A stretch of DNA of 64,000 nt from Clitopilus passeckerianus (lineage: Eukaryota > Basidiomycota > Agaricomycetes > Agaricales > Entolomataceae): positions 372,001 through 436,000 of the forward strand of contig CALYLX010000152.1 of NCBI GenBank assembly GCA_944990035.1, written 5' to 3'. The notes below the pieces were generated by a model. It was not told the origin of the DNA. It worked only from the letters and a program-made list of their open reading frames with translations, and searched no databases. Of this stretch, positions 11,929 through 24,348 are shown piece after piece. How positions within the stretch are numbered: position 1 is the stretch's first letter; each line of letters starts with the position of its first letter. The position numbers were made by a program, and so were the translations under genes.

Positions 11929-13029
11929 TTAGAGGCGCTTCGCAGCCTGTTTCGGCGAGTTGAATGTTTGCTTGTAGAAGTCGATGAAGAGGCCGAGGTA
12001 GCTTATGATGAGTGCACCACAGAAGAACCCATTCTCCGTTTTTCCGTGGCAGTACCCTTTGTTTGGAAGATACGGGGCATAGTTGACGGCGAACTTCGAG
12101 TACATAGCAACCACCAAGATGAGGATGTCGATGATGAATTGAGTAATTTGCATGGTTGTTAGATATTTCTTCCACTGTGTCAAAGGTCAGATTGTCCGAT
12201 GTGAGTCTAGATTGGGGGAACTAACCCAGATTCTGTGGCCTCTGGCAGTCATGAAGTAGTAGTAGTCTGCAAGGTGCATGAACATCGATGGATGGAAATC
12301 AAAAGATAAACGAAACATACACATTACAACATGGACTGCAAGATTCATCGATGCAATTGCCCAAGCCTGTACGCAATGACATGTCAGCTTCTCGGTGCTT
12401 ATGAGGTTGTGATGGGGTCCTTACGAGAGTTCCATGACTATTCACTTGAACGTAGGTTAGCACAGCGGTTGCTGCATGATGGTATACATGGAGGAAGCCT
12501 AGCAAGATATACAGCATGTCAGGCAAGGACGAGTTGGGATGCTAAGATAGGCTTACGTAGAGGCTTCTTCTTGAGAGCAAGGAACACGGTGTCAAGAAAC
12601 TCGTAGTACTTGTAGTAGTAATTGAGTATGTAATAAAACTCCAGTCTCTGTTGAAATAACATTAGACGAGGCAGGCTGCTTGAGAGTACGGAGAAACTGT
12701 ACCGGTGTATATGCTTCTTTCGCACATATAGCATGGAATAGTCCACCTCTCCAAATAATTGGCGCAACTTCCTCCGCAATCAGGGCAAAGAGGAGCAGGC
12801 TTGCGAGGCAAAGGAAGGCATTGTGTAGCTGGAAGAGCATGTTGAGCCTGAGAGGAGGCTGATCTGCCATTGTGGCCTTGATACCAAAGACGACAGCGAG
12901 ATAAGTGCCCGCCATGGCAAACACTGGGCCATTCGTGGAGAAGGGTGTTTGACCAGGAGTCCAAGTCGTGAAGTGACTTGGCAACGATATTGGGCTGTGA
13001 TTGACAATGAAATCTGCGAGGAAAGGCAT
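11929..13029 (-). CDS. ELO: Fatty acid elongase (ELO family), paralogue 2
   Basis: Second ER 3-ketoacyl-CoA synthase gene, on the opposite strand from paralogue 1. The spliced frame is open from the ATG at 13029 to the stop at 11929. Motifs: YYILNYYYKYYEFLDTVFLA, catalytic HVYHH box, YYYFMTARGHRIW, KKYLTTMQITQF, and final helices ending near FIDFYKQTFN. Intron positions match those of paralogue 1 (after YTP, KKPLR, before YYYF, after RIW), so the two genes share ancestry. This copy keeps the canonical MTARGH stretch and has the shorter, family-typical C-terminus, so it looks like the conserved enzyme. Confidence 0.93.
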
Positions 13030-13889
13030 GTCTGTTGGGAACAGGTTATGCTGCCTGGAAGAGCTCTCCTGTTCTTTTAAGCTGTCGTGTATGTACCGAA
13101 AGCTGGCGAGTAACTCCGGTCAGCGAAGTTCCTTTGACGCCGAATCGCTGTCCTCCTTCCGCCTGCCAAAATGACACCAAGATTGCTCAGGGGACTGACG
13201 CAACGGTGGATCCTGCCAGTACATAGAAGCTCCGAAACTTCAGATTGCCGCAACTTGCAGCCAAATAATCCATTTACTCCTCTTGGGGTCGAACCGCGGT
13301 CACAGGAGATAGGCTATTCTGAGATCCTGTGCTTCATTTCCGCGGGAGCTAAGCCAAAGAAAGGTCGACCGAGAGCCCTGCATGACAGGAAGAACGAGAG
13401 GCGTTGAATGCTCAATATGGAAAAGCCTTAACGTTCGGCCATCGGACCGTCAGAAGCGACCATTCAATCCTTCAGGTTTCGCAGGACCCGATTGAACATG
13501 CAGCGCCCATCGCCCCAAAATCAAGAATTCCTCATGTCAGGACGGCTTGACATACAGATAACATATCAATCTATAACTAGATTGCTCACTGGAGAAGTAT
13601 TCTATAACTACCGTTGGGTCATGGGATGTTGAAGTGGACGAGCAAGGAATTCAATACCCAGTGGATGCCTCTCATATGCTGATTTTGGGTACATTGCAAT
13701 GAAGGGTCTCGGGCTCTCGTTCGCTTTCTCTTGGAGAGTTTGGGGATCAAAAACGCGTCTGGATTAGGGTATAAGTGTTATATCGGAATTACAGAGGAAT
13801 TCCATTTCATAAGTTCGCGTAAAGGACAATAGATGGCCAATGGAAAGGGAGTTGAGGCATGAGGGCTACAGGTTACTGACGACGACCGT
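13030..13889. other. Intergenic, elongase promoter side
   Basis: 860 bp upstream of elongase 2 (minus) and downstream of the ABCG gene. Only short frames; no RNA gene or repeat recognised. Confidence 0.55.
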
Positions 13890-16603
13890 TTAGTGAGAAC
13901 GAATCCGGAGAGCGAGGTACATCCTGTTACAAGGAGGGTTAACGTGCGATGACTGATTCAACCAATGCATGACTTACAAAATACGCCAAACGACAAACAA
14001 AGCAAGAAGGACCCCGATCCATTTGGCGTAGGAGATATGTCCGATTTGCATGTAATCTAAAATTTGCTGGCCGGTAATTGTGCAGTGTATGGGGTTGTAG
14101 AGGGAGAAATTGCAGTGGCAAGTATTGCCTGTCTTTGGGCACTGGAAGGCGAGGCCTCTTATATCGGACTGGCAGAAGTGAGCTCAGATTGGGATGAGAG
14201 GGAAGGTAGGCTCACGGTGGTAAGCAACTCAAGAGAGTACTTCATATAGTTGACATAGTGGAAGGTATAATACCAGAAGCGAGGTAGCTCCCCAGGACGG
14301 ATGCTGTCCACGTATTAGTTACAGTTCTTCATTTCGGAAGGCACCACGCTCACAGAAATCCACTGATACCCATCCAGAGACCATTTAACCTGATATTGAA
14401 GATGAGAGATTTGTAAATCCCCGGAACTCCAAACTCACAGGGCTCCCACTGCATAAGCGGCCATGAGGACAGGGAATATGGCGGCTACAGCGACCATCTG
14501 AGACTCGGCAACGAGTACAGCGAGGAAAGTAAAAGCTAGAAATCGGAAAAAGGCTGATGCGCCGGATTGAAGGCCCTATAATGGGGCGATTGATCAATAT
14601 ATGAGAGATACTTGTCTAAAGACTGCACCCACCACCAACCAATATAACAAGATGGTATATAGCACTGTGCAGGCAAACAGGAAGGGTATGTTCACCAGCG
14701 TGTTTGAAACGAGGAAGGGCAGCGTCGAGTATAGACCATTTCTCTTCTCTCTGTAGAAGACTGCGCGCTCCTCCAAGACTGTAGGTTGGTCAGATGCTGT
14801 TTTCAGACTTATAGCCGTCAACGTACATGCAGCGACGCCTGCAGCGGACACCTGTATTTTAATTAGTCATAACCAAACGAAGGAAGTAAGGAAGGCGTAC
14901 GATAGAGAGAAAGGCGATTGTAACGAAATATACAGCCAACCTGGGTAGGATGGCCGAATCAGCCAGGGACAATCGGAAGCATACGGTGCTGAGGTTTATC
15001 TTAAAGTCAGCTTAAGAGAACGTGTGAAGACGCGGTGCAACCTACCCCCCCAGAAAACCCATGGCTGATATACCAGGATTCAAGTTAGCCAAAACGGATA
15101 TACCAAAAGGCTACATTTCATACCTCCGTAAACGATGAGTCGAGTGCCGTAGGCAAGCACATTTCTGGAGTAGTTCCGGAATGTGCGTTCACTTAGGATG
15201 AGAGTTGTCTTGAGGAAGGGCTTACGAGGAGTAGCTTTCTCGCACTCCAGCTTGCCCGATGGTTCATTCGTCGAGTATGATAGCGACGTTAAGGATTTCT
15301 CTGGGTTGACGGAGGAAAGGTAAAACTCTCGCATCTCTTCAGGGCGTCCCAGTGCAAAGTTGTCGGCCTCAAAATCATCATTAAGGAAATACATGGCGTA
15401 TTCAGCTGGAGTGCTCTGCAAAGGGTATGAGTAAATCATGATACTTGAGACTCGAGAAAGGAATGGCTCACATAACGCGGCACTGGATGGCCCCAACGTT
15501 CAAGGAATGGTCCCAAATCGTCGACGGCACCTGCGTAGCATGTCTTGCCATTGGATAGCATCAACAGGTTGGTGAAGTATCCGAGGATGGACATGGAAGG
15601 TTGATGCATTGATGCTATGACAATGATACCCTCTGCTTGTGCGAAGTTCTTGATAGCGATTACGACCTGTTCTGCGGATGTGCTATCCAGCTGAGCGAAG
15701 GCGTCAGATAGAGCAAGTATGGGTGAGTGTCGGAGTTACGTACGCCGGACGTAATTTCGTCGAGGAATAGAATTCGCCTGAAGGTGTTGAGGAAGGGAAG
15801 ATGGTCACCGATAAGCTAGGGGACTCACGGGTACGTGACCATTGCACAAGCTGCTACAACGCGTCGTTTTTGTCCTGTGGTAGTTGAATATCAGACGCAA
15901 CCCTTCGAGTAGTGAACTAGGTATACCTGTCGAGATTCCCCGTGACAAGGGTGTACCAACCTGATTGTCAATGCATGATTGCAATCCCAAAGCTCTGGCG
16001 ACGGTTTCGACACGTTGGCCAACTTCCTTGCGTGACATAAACGGATCACTATAATCGGGTGAGCCTCTGGATACCCAAAGATGAACACAACGAGAACTTA
16101 CTGGAGGCGAAGGGTGTAAGTGATCGATTCTCGAACAGTCAAAACTCCTAAAAGAGCATCATCTGATTCCATAAATGCAGACATCCGATGCATAGCTGCA
16201 GCATTGATTGATTTTCCATTGAGTTGAATCTGAGAGGCTCCTCAGGAAGCGTCACAGGGCAAACCCATCCCAACACTCACGGATGCTCCAGTTTGGGCTG
16301 GCTTGCGAAATGCCATTAGTTCCAATAAGGTTGTTTTACCTGGTCATTGGGAATCAGTATCTCAGAAGATTGAGCGTACGTTTCGAGAAGTCTGTACCTG
16401 CACCCGAAGGGCCCTTGAAAGAGGGCATCAGACTCGAAGTACGAATAACAACGAAATCGGACGCATACCATGATTGCAAATAGCTCTCCTGCTTTGACCT
16501 GGACTGATATATCGTCGACGAGTTTACGCGACTCGCCACGGCCAGTTTTAACCTCGTAGGTTAGGTTATCGTAGGTTAGCATTGAGGATGAAGACGAAGT
16601 CAT
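13890..16603 (-). CDS. ABCG (White-type) half-transporter A
   Basis: Half-size ABC exporter: one nucleotide-binding domain, then one membrane domain of six helices; it must dimerise. N-terminal NBD: Walker A GPSGAGKTT, assembled across a 16-nt microexon (16398-16413); Walker B ILFLDE followed by TSGLDS; H-loop in ASMHQPS. The membrane half includes ERAVFYREKRNGLYS and a PVLMAAYAVG helix, with a Cys-rich extracellular loop near 14060-14160 (CPKTGNTCHC). The ABC signature reads ISTGQKRR where ISGGQ is expected. More than ten introns; the last precedes MYLALRIRSH and the stop at 13890. Start at 16603 (MTSSSSS); an upstream in-frame ATG at 16696 is possible. Substrate unknown; ABCG relatives move lipids, sterols or hydrophobic metabolites. 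Confidence 0.88.
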
Positions 16604-17292
16604 CTCGACTCGGTAAACCCGGCTGCTCGATGTGGGTGGTATATGCGGAAGAGTAAGGACAGACAAAACACGTCGAGAGGTTTTAAGTCTTTTCACTAGG
16701 TCGAAAACCGTGACAGCTCGAATGTCAGGCCTGGCCTTGGTTTAGGCCCTCTTCGGTTCAACATATGTGCTTCCCGGATTCAATGTCAAATACTCCTGAC
16801 ATAACGTCCATCGATTCCGAGGAAGCGTGGCAGAGCTCTGGGTTCCTGTAGGTGCGCAGCAATCGTACGAAGGTCCTACTCTGAAGAACCGTTATACAGA
16901 CCTTGAAATCCGTTGAAAATTCAAATGACGATTGCAGAGCGGCACAGTTTCTGAAAAGACATGATTTGAGGTTTTGAGATCACGTGTGCGGCCCAATCCA
17001 ACGGTGGTGGCAGTCCTGCGGCCCTGCCAGCCGATGAAGGCCCTTAGGCTTTCATTCTGAGCTAGATTTCAATAGTGTTCATTGTCGCTGACTTAGGACG
17101 CTTTGCTTATTTAAAACTTTCGTGGCGTCTACAAATCTGAGATCTCTTACGATGTCGACGTGATTTCTCCGATTTTTCCAAGATTTTAACTCATTTTTTT
17201 TGGTTACGATGTCAAACTCTGGTGCCTTGCCGCAGAGCGTTTAGTCCAGCAGGTAGTAGTATCCTCAGCACAACCGAGATTCTTCAGCTGTC
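16604..17292. other. Divergent intergenic region
   Basis: About 690 bp between the divergent ABCG A and leucine-rich-repeat genes; no coding or RNA feature recognised. Confidence 0.55.
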
Positions 17293-19522
17293 ATGACCTT
17301 TTGGCCTGAGGTCCATGACGGCCAGAACGAGCTCTATCCCAAAGAGGTCAGATGTCTTTTTTTCCAAGACGAGCTCGAACTTGAATCGTATATCAATCAT
17401 CCCCAGGGATGGAAGAGGTCACAGCTACTAGTAATACTGCCTCTCAAGCAAGAAAATGAGCACGACAACAAAAATACCTTGACGCTGCTCAGGCAACTCA
17501 AGCTTATGTCAAAGCCTCAACGTTGGAGGCTTGGTATGGGGGTAAATCTGGAGGGTTTGGTGTACGTAATCAGGGCCAGCTTTCCTTTCTTCCTCTTCCT
17601 AAGTTCCGTCGTCTCTCAAGCTATCGCACTGCTTTCTGCCGCTTTCCAGTTTATCGCGCTTGTTTTCACTCTTGCGTTTCAAATGCAGACCAAAGTCCCA
17701 ACGATCGATGACCAAAACCCTCTCTGGTGCCCTGCTATCAATGCCGCCGCATACATTAACTCTGTACGTCGAAGAAACAGATCAAACATCGTAATCCACA
17801 GAAAGAATAGAGGCTATTTGAAGTCCTTTCTCTACACTCTCGAAAAAGCCCTAATTTTGGACGCGGACCATACCTCTGATGACGATGCAACATCGAAGAG
17901 ATTCTTCCTTCCAATTGCCAAAAAGAGGCGTCGTCCTCGGCGAAAGACTCGGCCTGGAGGGCTACAATCCAGCTCTTCTCCATCTAGCAACGAGGAGCTC
18001 GTGAATTTCTCTTGCTCTCTGCCTGTATGGGAGCAAGATGAGGACTCGATATCACCCATGCCTTCTGGAGAACCTTGGCTTCGTACGATGAGGGAATCTA
18101 TGCAGGACTGGTGCTTGCCTCACGGACTTCCGTCGCCTCTTGACACCAAGGAAAGGCTCCCCTCCTCTTTTAGTGATATGGATGGACTCACTGGTCATGA
18201 ATTATCACGAGCCGTTAACCAAGATACTTCTTTTGACGTTACTCTCCAACATGAAACTCTGTTCTTCCTTCCTGCTGGGATATTTTCGTCTCCTCATGCC
18301 AAAGATGTCAAAGGTATCATTAAGAAAGGCCCAAAAGCGCGCATACAGGAACTTGAAGGTATGTTATGAGGTATTATTGTCACTATATGCGCATAAATCC
18401 ATCATTTTAGATCAACTCTATGGGCCCGCGATAGGAACCCAGTCACCACTCGGCATCAAATACTTTGTAACGCAGCTTGACTCTCTGCTTCCGGGTGTGC
18501 GGCTCAAGGAACGTCTGTATGAACTTGGAGAAGTCTCCCATGATTCGATCGGGCGCTTTCTTGCTTGCAATGGTATGGATTCGTGACATTTACCCAGCTA
18601 TCACCTCATTTTTCAGGCTATCTCAATGCTCGAGTTTTGGGTTTCCTTCGAAGCTCCGAAGTTGGCAGGCTTTCTATGACGGAGTCCCTCCGGGACGCTA
18701 ATGGCTTGAATATCTGCAGAAGTGATACCATGGCAGGTCAGCATACGAGATTCGTCTAACTCGCGCAAATCTAATGCTTGCTCCAGTCTTCAGCAAACCT
18801 AACAGCTTTCACCACCTCTCTGAGCTTACTTTCACCAACTGTCGCATCTCTGAATCTGACTTCGTGCATATCAACCGTCTTCCGTCGCTTTCGGCTTTAC
18901 TCTTGAACAATACCGCAATCTCGAATGAAGTGTGCGTCAGTTTGCTTATCTTCTTCACTACGTCTGACGCTGAAATGCGGGCAGTGTTTTCCTTTTGCTA
19001 CCCTTGAAAGGCACCCTTAGCCAGCTGTCACTTGCCTCCAATCCTTTAATTGACGACGACGCTGTTCCTGCTCTGCTCATGCTTTCCAAGCTATCGTATC
19101 TCTCTATTCTGGACACTGGTATTGGTATGCCCGGACTCCGCCGACTCGCGAAGATAATTTCTACGGAGAGACGTGTAATCGACATCGAAATCCCTTCTGT
19201 TTGTGAGGACTACATCTCTGGTATATCGATTCCATTCCCTTTTACGTTCAGGAAGATTGACTTGACCATAGACCTCTCCACGAAATACGCTATCGACATT
19301 CGCCCACCTCTCATCGCTGAAGCATCTGTCTGTCAGTTCCTCTCTATCGCTGCACTGAAAAGGAATTTGGAGGCGCATGCGGCTGTTAACAAAAATATCA
19401 GCGTTGTTGGGACGAAGGCTGAGATGATGGAGAGATTGAAGGCATTGTTAGAGGTCAGGGCTTTGGATATGCGGGTTAGGGATATGATTTTGGGTCCTGG
19501 GGAGGAGGATGAGACGTGGTAG
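17293..19522 (+). CDS. Leucine-rich-repeat (RNI-like) protein, unknown role
   Basis: Long first exon (17293-18358), then introns 18359-18410 and 18573-18616 and two further ones around 18737-18785 and 18931-18988. The C-terminal half has ribonuclease-inhibitor-like leucine-rich repeats ([47 protein letters not shown]). A helical tail ending [13 protein letters not shown] follows. The middle of exon 1 has a basic stretch KKRRRPRRK, a possible nuclear signal. The first exon is uncertain between 17440 and 17720. The long frame gives a hydrophobic stretch there, while another frame reads [16 protein letters not shown] and looks more protein-like, and a donor GTACGT lies at its end. I could not find a clean splice joining them. 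Function not recognised. Confidence 0.7.
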
Positions 19523-20446
19523 AGGCCCGACTAGACGAGACGAATAGGTGGCTAGCGTTCATATGATCATGTTTCTCTACGCAGTCCCAATTCACGTGGG
19601 TGCGGGGTGGGTTTCGGCTGGACGCAAAGTCGTGGGGTTTCTTACGCCTAGCTTCATGAACCACGCGTTCAGAGTCAAAGTTGCTAGCATTAGGAAACGT
19701 CGAGACACGTATCGGATTCGCCACTGGAGCATACTAGTAGAATAATATGGCCCGAGTAGGCATGCCCCGTTTGTTTTCGCGAATTCGATTTACATAAGCA
19801 TTCTCTTCTTCCCTTCCGCCAATGTGCACCCCGAATCCAAGTTCTAAGCATACAACTCTCCCACAGAAACATATCTCATGCAAAACCCTGACCGTGACTC
19901 CAGTAAAGGGTTCATTTCCATTGAACAAAACCACGGCCGCCTCCTGTCTTTCTCATGTACCTTCCAAGATCTGATCATCTAGCAGCCTGGGTCAGCCCTC
20001 TCTTTCGCGCCTTCCACGTCCTTTAAGGTTCTGCCTTTATATATTCCGGGGTTCTTGTCCGCGCCTACAGGAAGTCTAGTCTCGAATGAAGCGCCACGTC
20101 TCCTGTCAAACCATCCTGATGACTTTGATCATCGCTTCCCATCCGGTAGCAAAGTTCACATGTCGGCCAAACAAACTCACCTAACTCCTGTCTAGTAGTA
20201 GTATCGTGAGCTCAACCTCACCCGGTATGTGTACTTAGATTAATTGCTAAAAGGTCGAACTCGAACCTCCCGTTACGATATCGTGCCTTGAAGGAACCTT
20301 GGGACCCTCCTTTTATTTCGCCTGAGATACAGTGCGGCGTCTTGTCATTCCTTGCATAATGCCCGGCCTTTGGCCTATCACCCAGCTTAAATGATGGGGC
20401 TACCAAGGAAGATATAAAGATACCGAAATCCCTCCTTCGTGCGGGA
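19523..20446. other. Intergenic region
   Basis: About 920 bp. Apart from a TATA-like element near its right end, nothing recognisable. Confidence 0.55.
20413..20419 (+). promoter_or_regulatory. TATA box of GMC oxidoreductase gene
   Basis: TATAAAG located 28 bases before the ATG at 20447. The short spacing implies a very short leader or a downstream start. Confidence 0.45.
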
Positions 20447-22644
20447 ATGGACTTGCCACCTCAACCGCCACCTGTTGTAATTACACAGGACAGCTTTCCT
20501 ACCCGCTGTGGGTCTCACGATCGGGTTGGAGCACGTACTTCAAGTCCTAATAACGGCTTTGGGTATCCCATCCCTGGTCCTCAATCACCCACACCCGCTA
20601 TGGCTACTGCGAAACACTTTTTTGTCACAGATCCTACTTGGCAAAATATAGTTGGTACGCCTTTTCTTGATAAGGCCGTCTCAGCGCTCACTAGTTTCCA
20701 GATTTTGGAGAGTTTGATGACATCGTCGTCGGTAGTGGCTTCTGCGCGCTTGCATATGTCGACAAGGCCTTGAAGGAGAACCCATGGAGGAAGATACTTG
20801 TTCTCGAGCGGGGTGGTTAGTGATCATACATCTTGTGTATCTTATTTTTTACATCATTTTCTCTGTCAGGGTTTTGGCTTCCCAGTCATTTCCAAGTGAG
20901 GAGATTATGACACCTCTACTCATTCCCTCGATTTATACGCTCGTCAGAACCTCCCACTTCCCTTCAAACGTGTTCTGGGTGGACCATCGGAAACCTTTCC
21001 ATGGTCGTTGAGCTCCAAGACATTCGAAAGTGAAATAAAGGTGCGACTGCTGCTTCTACTTACATTGCCATCCCACTGAAACGAGTGACAATCAGTACTT
21101 GCGTGGGTCATGCCCATTCTTCGGCGGACGCAGCACGTTCTGGTCCGCTTGGTGTCCGCGTGCGATCTACAAGGACTGGAACATGATGCGAGGTTTTCCG
21201 GAAAAGATACTGCGTCTTGCCGAACACGAACACTTCTGGGCGGAAGCAGAGGAACTTTTGCACGTCACTCCCGCCTCGAAGCTATCCACCCCTATCTTCA
21301 AGGGACTGCGAACCTATATCGATAAGAAGCTAGGCGAAGGAATCGAAAACATTCGGCACGCCGACTTTGCGTTATCTGCACCGCTTGCAGTGGGAAGAAC
21401 GACAGCTCTCTCAACTTTGGCGTTTGAAAAGTTCTCCACTCCCGGACCATTGCTGGAGCTCCAAGAACACCAGAGCATGTTAGCAAAGCAGCATAAGGGA
21501 AGCCCGCTGCTGATTGCCATAGACACGATTGTCGAATGCTTTGGACTAGATACGGAGTGTGACGACCCAGACCACCATGCCAATATCGTTCACACTTCCC
21601 GCGGCGCACTCTGCTTTCCCCGAGGGCAGACCAATATCATCCTAGCAGCCGGCACCATCCCAAACACTACTCTCCTCATGAATTCCGCAGGGGACAGCCT
21701 CAACCAGAGCGCAGGATCTCGCTTTAGTGGTCATTTCCTCTCTCATATTGTCGCTAGATTCCCGTATCCCAACAAACCCCCGAGAGGCGAACACCTAGAG
21801 ATTGGAGCGAGCTATGTTGCAGGAAGAGACCCGAAAACCGACCATCAGTATCACATCCAGATTACAACCATACATTCTCCTCATCCTGCTGGTGATGCCG
21901 TAGACGCCGGGCGTTTGTGTCCAGATTATGCGGCTACTGCAACCGATGAACAGTTGAAGGGATCCGAAGAGTATGTGGTCATTGGTATGTGTTTCTCAAT
22001 AGCAGCAGAATGCAGCTGAATCTTCATCTCTTCCTAGTGTGTGCGAGCTTGGGCGAGCTTTCGGAAACCAATGAACACTCATGGGTCAAGTACAATAAGA
22101 AGAACCCTGATGTTACCACGAATGTGAGGCTCCAAATCAACCTCAACGAGGATGACAAGAGACTTTGGGAGATTATGGACTCGGCGACGTACGTGATCAT
22201 ATCGTTGCGACTCACTAGTTTTCCATAATTTACACGCATACAGTTATGACACAATCGGAGTCATGGCAGGCGACCAACCTGTGCAATTCTGGGACGATGG
22301 TACCAAAGCCTGGAAGCACGATAGACCACCCGCCGAGGATATACACGTTCCCGGAATCGTGCACGAAACATCCACCTTATACATGACTGACGACCTCGAC
22401 GCTGATCCCAAGGCATCCGTCGGTCCCGATTATCGACCCAGGGGTTGCAAGAATGTATATGTCATTGGGGGAGCCCTCTTCCCATCTTCAGGTTCTTGGA
22501 ATCGTGAGTGGTTTTGCTACCGTTCATTTTAGCGTCGGGTTAAAGTCATGTGTAGCTACCCTGACCATGTGTGGCCTCGCTCAGGATCTTGCCAGGCAGC
22601 TGTCTGGAAACTACGAGGGTAGTCACTGTGTTTGCAATTCTTAG
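20447..22644 (+). CDS. GMC-type FAD oxidoreductase, pyranose-oxidase-like
   Basis: FAD-dependent sugar/alcohol oxidase-like enzyme. The N-terminal dinucleotide fold reads DDIVVGSGFCALAY followed by ILVLERGGFWLP. The C-terminal GMC domain has the candidate catalytic pair: His in GIVHETSTLYM and Asn in SGSWNPTLTMCGLA, as in pyranose 2-oxidase. The FAD loop is GGRSTFWSAWC. Pyranose 2-oxidase has a His in the equivalent GMSTHW segment that binds FAD covalently; here it is Phe, so FAD is probably not covalently bound through that residue. At least six short introns; examples are 20830-20869, the one ending CGTCAG before NLPLPFKRVLGG, and the one splitting the SWN|PTLT codon near 22505. The spliced frame is open to TAG at 22642. 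No clear signal peptide, so likely intracellular. Substrate cannot be told from sequence. Confidence 0.82.
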
Positions 22645-24348
22645 ATCATACCTCGATATTGGGACGGGGGTGGTGGGGTGGAAGTAGTCAGAAATGTGAT
22701 TTGGTATCCCCTCAGCAATTACGAGTACTGCAAGTCGGGGTAGCCCAGAATAAATGAAGATTGAATTCTGACCCGGATTATACCAATAAACGTGCATTAT
22801 CTAGACTAGGGGAGTTTGGATTTTGAACTGTGTTCCGTGGCTCGATGCGCGTGGGAAATTAGGCACAGTCACCATTCAGACGAGATGTGGTCGAGTCTGT
22901 CTGCTCTCAGAGAATTACCACAACATCGGTACGTCTTCACTCTTATCGCAACGTTCGTCGGAACTGAGACTTGAATGCTAGACAGCTACAGACACCGGTG
23001 TTCACGTTTTATCTACGTAGAATTCAATTCATTTGGTCCCTTTTCACCTATCAAGAAACGTGCGATAGCAAAGTCAATATCTCCGCTCATTCTCAATCCA
23101 GAAGCCTCTCGATGATTCATCGAACATAAGTAAGGCGTCTATTTGCCTTTCCGTCCTCGGCGAATAGGATTAGGTGGCCAACAAACTCCGAGGGCGCCTT
23201 CCAGTAAATCTTCAGGCTTGGTGCACGATGCGAACTGTCAATGTGGCAAATCTGCCACATCAAAGGGTATTCTTTCGTCAAACACTGTTGAGCTCTATAT
23301 GGGTAGATCACTCCAAACTTCCGACAAGCTCCAGCATATGAAAACGGTTTCGTGGTCATCGGCGTCAAGGCTTGTGCTCGGACTCGGATCGGACTGCCGG
23401 AAGTGGAGGTCAGGAACGAGTTACTGCCGAATCGTCATCTTGCTTCACTCTTTTCCCCACAATTCTAGGAGAGAAGGATGACTCGGATGCGTCCTTCTGC
23501 ATCCGTGAGACCTGGCAGATCTAAGACAAACACTTTCCGCCAATTTTGGCCCATTGGCCTCGAAGATAGAGTCCCAAGTAAGGTCCTCAGGATGCCGAAC
23601 CTGGTCGGACAATCATCAGCTACACCGAATACATCCCAAATGTGAGGCAAATTTTCCATTGCATTTTCCATCGACCATCTCACTGATCTCCCCTCAGTCC
23701 GTTGCCAAAGGCAGACGCCTGGACTCACATGGCGGGTTGCATGGTCCGACCGCGCTTGCTGTTGTTTGGTCACATTTTTTTTCGGCACGTTGCCAAGTTT
23801 AGGAGCTACCGGATATGGAAGGTATGACGTTTATTAGGCACGGAGATCATTACAGCCGAGACGACAAACGCGCAGTGCCACCGTCGACGCAAAATTGAAT
23901 TTCAATGACGAACGAGTCCACGAAGACTGTGGAGGTTCTGCTGATAACCGACACATGGTTGCACACCGAAAACCCTGGTACGCACGGAGTTTCTTGTCAG
24001 TTCGACGGCGCAGAATCAAGCTCTGAATTGAAACCATACACCTTCGGCAACACGTGTTGCAGCGAGAGTCCTTTCCCATCTTTTTACTCCACATTCGACG
24101 CAACGGCAGAGAGGCGGCATATCTGTTTTCCAAATCCATATCCGTAACTCCGGTTTTCACGACCCAAATGATCTCTGTGGAGCACGGCTCACGGTGCATT
24201 TTCATCTCGACGGTATAGCCGTTTCTGATGTGCCAAGTTGGACTGGTCAGCCCCAGTATAAAATCACTCTGCAAACTTTTCGGCTTCTCACCGACTCCCT
24301 CATCTGGGACTCCAACATCATTACTTTAATTCTTCCACGGTGAACGAC
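22645..24348. other. Long intergenic region
   Basis: 1.7 kb with only short overlapping frames on both strands (the longest is 146 codons, minus, 23834-24274, not protein-like). No tRNA, repeat or transposon signature noticed. Confidence 0.5.
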
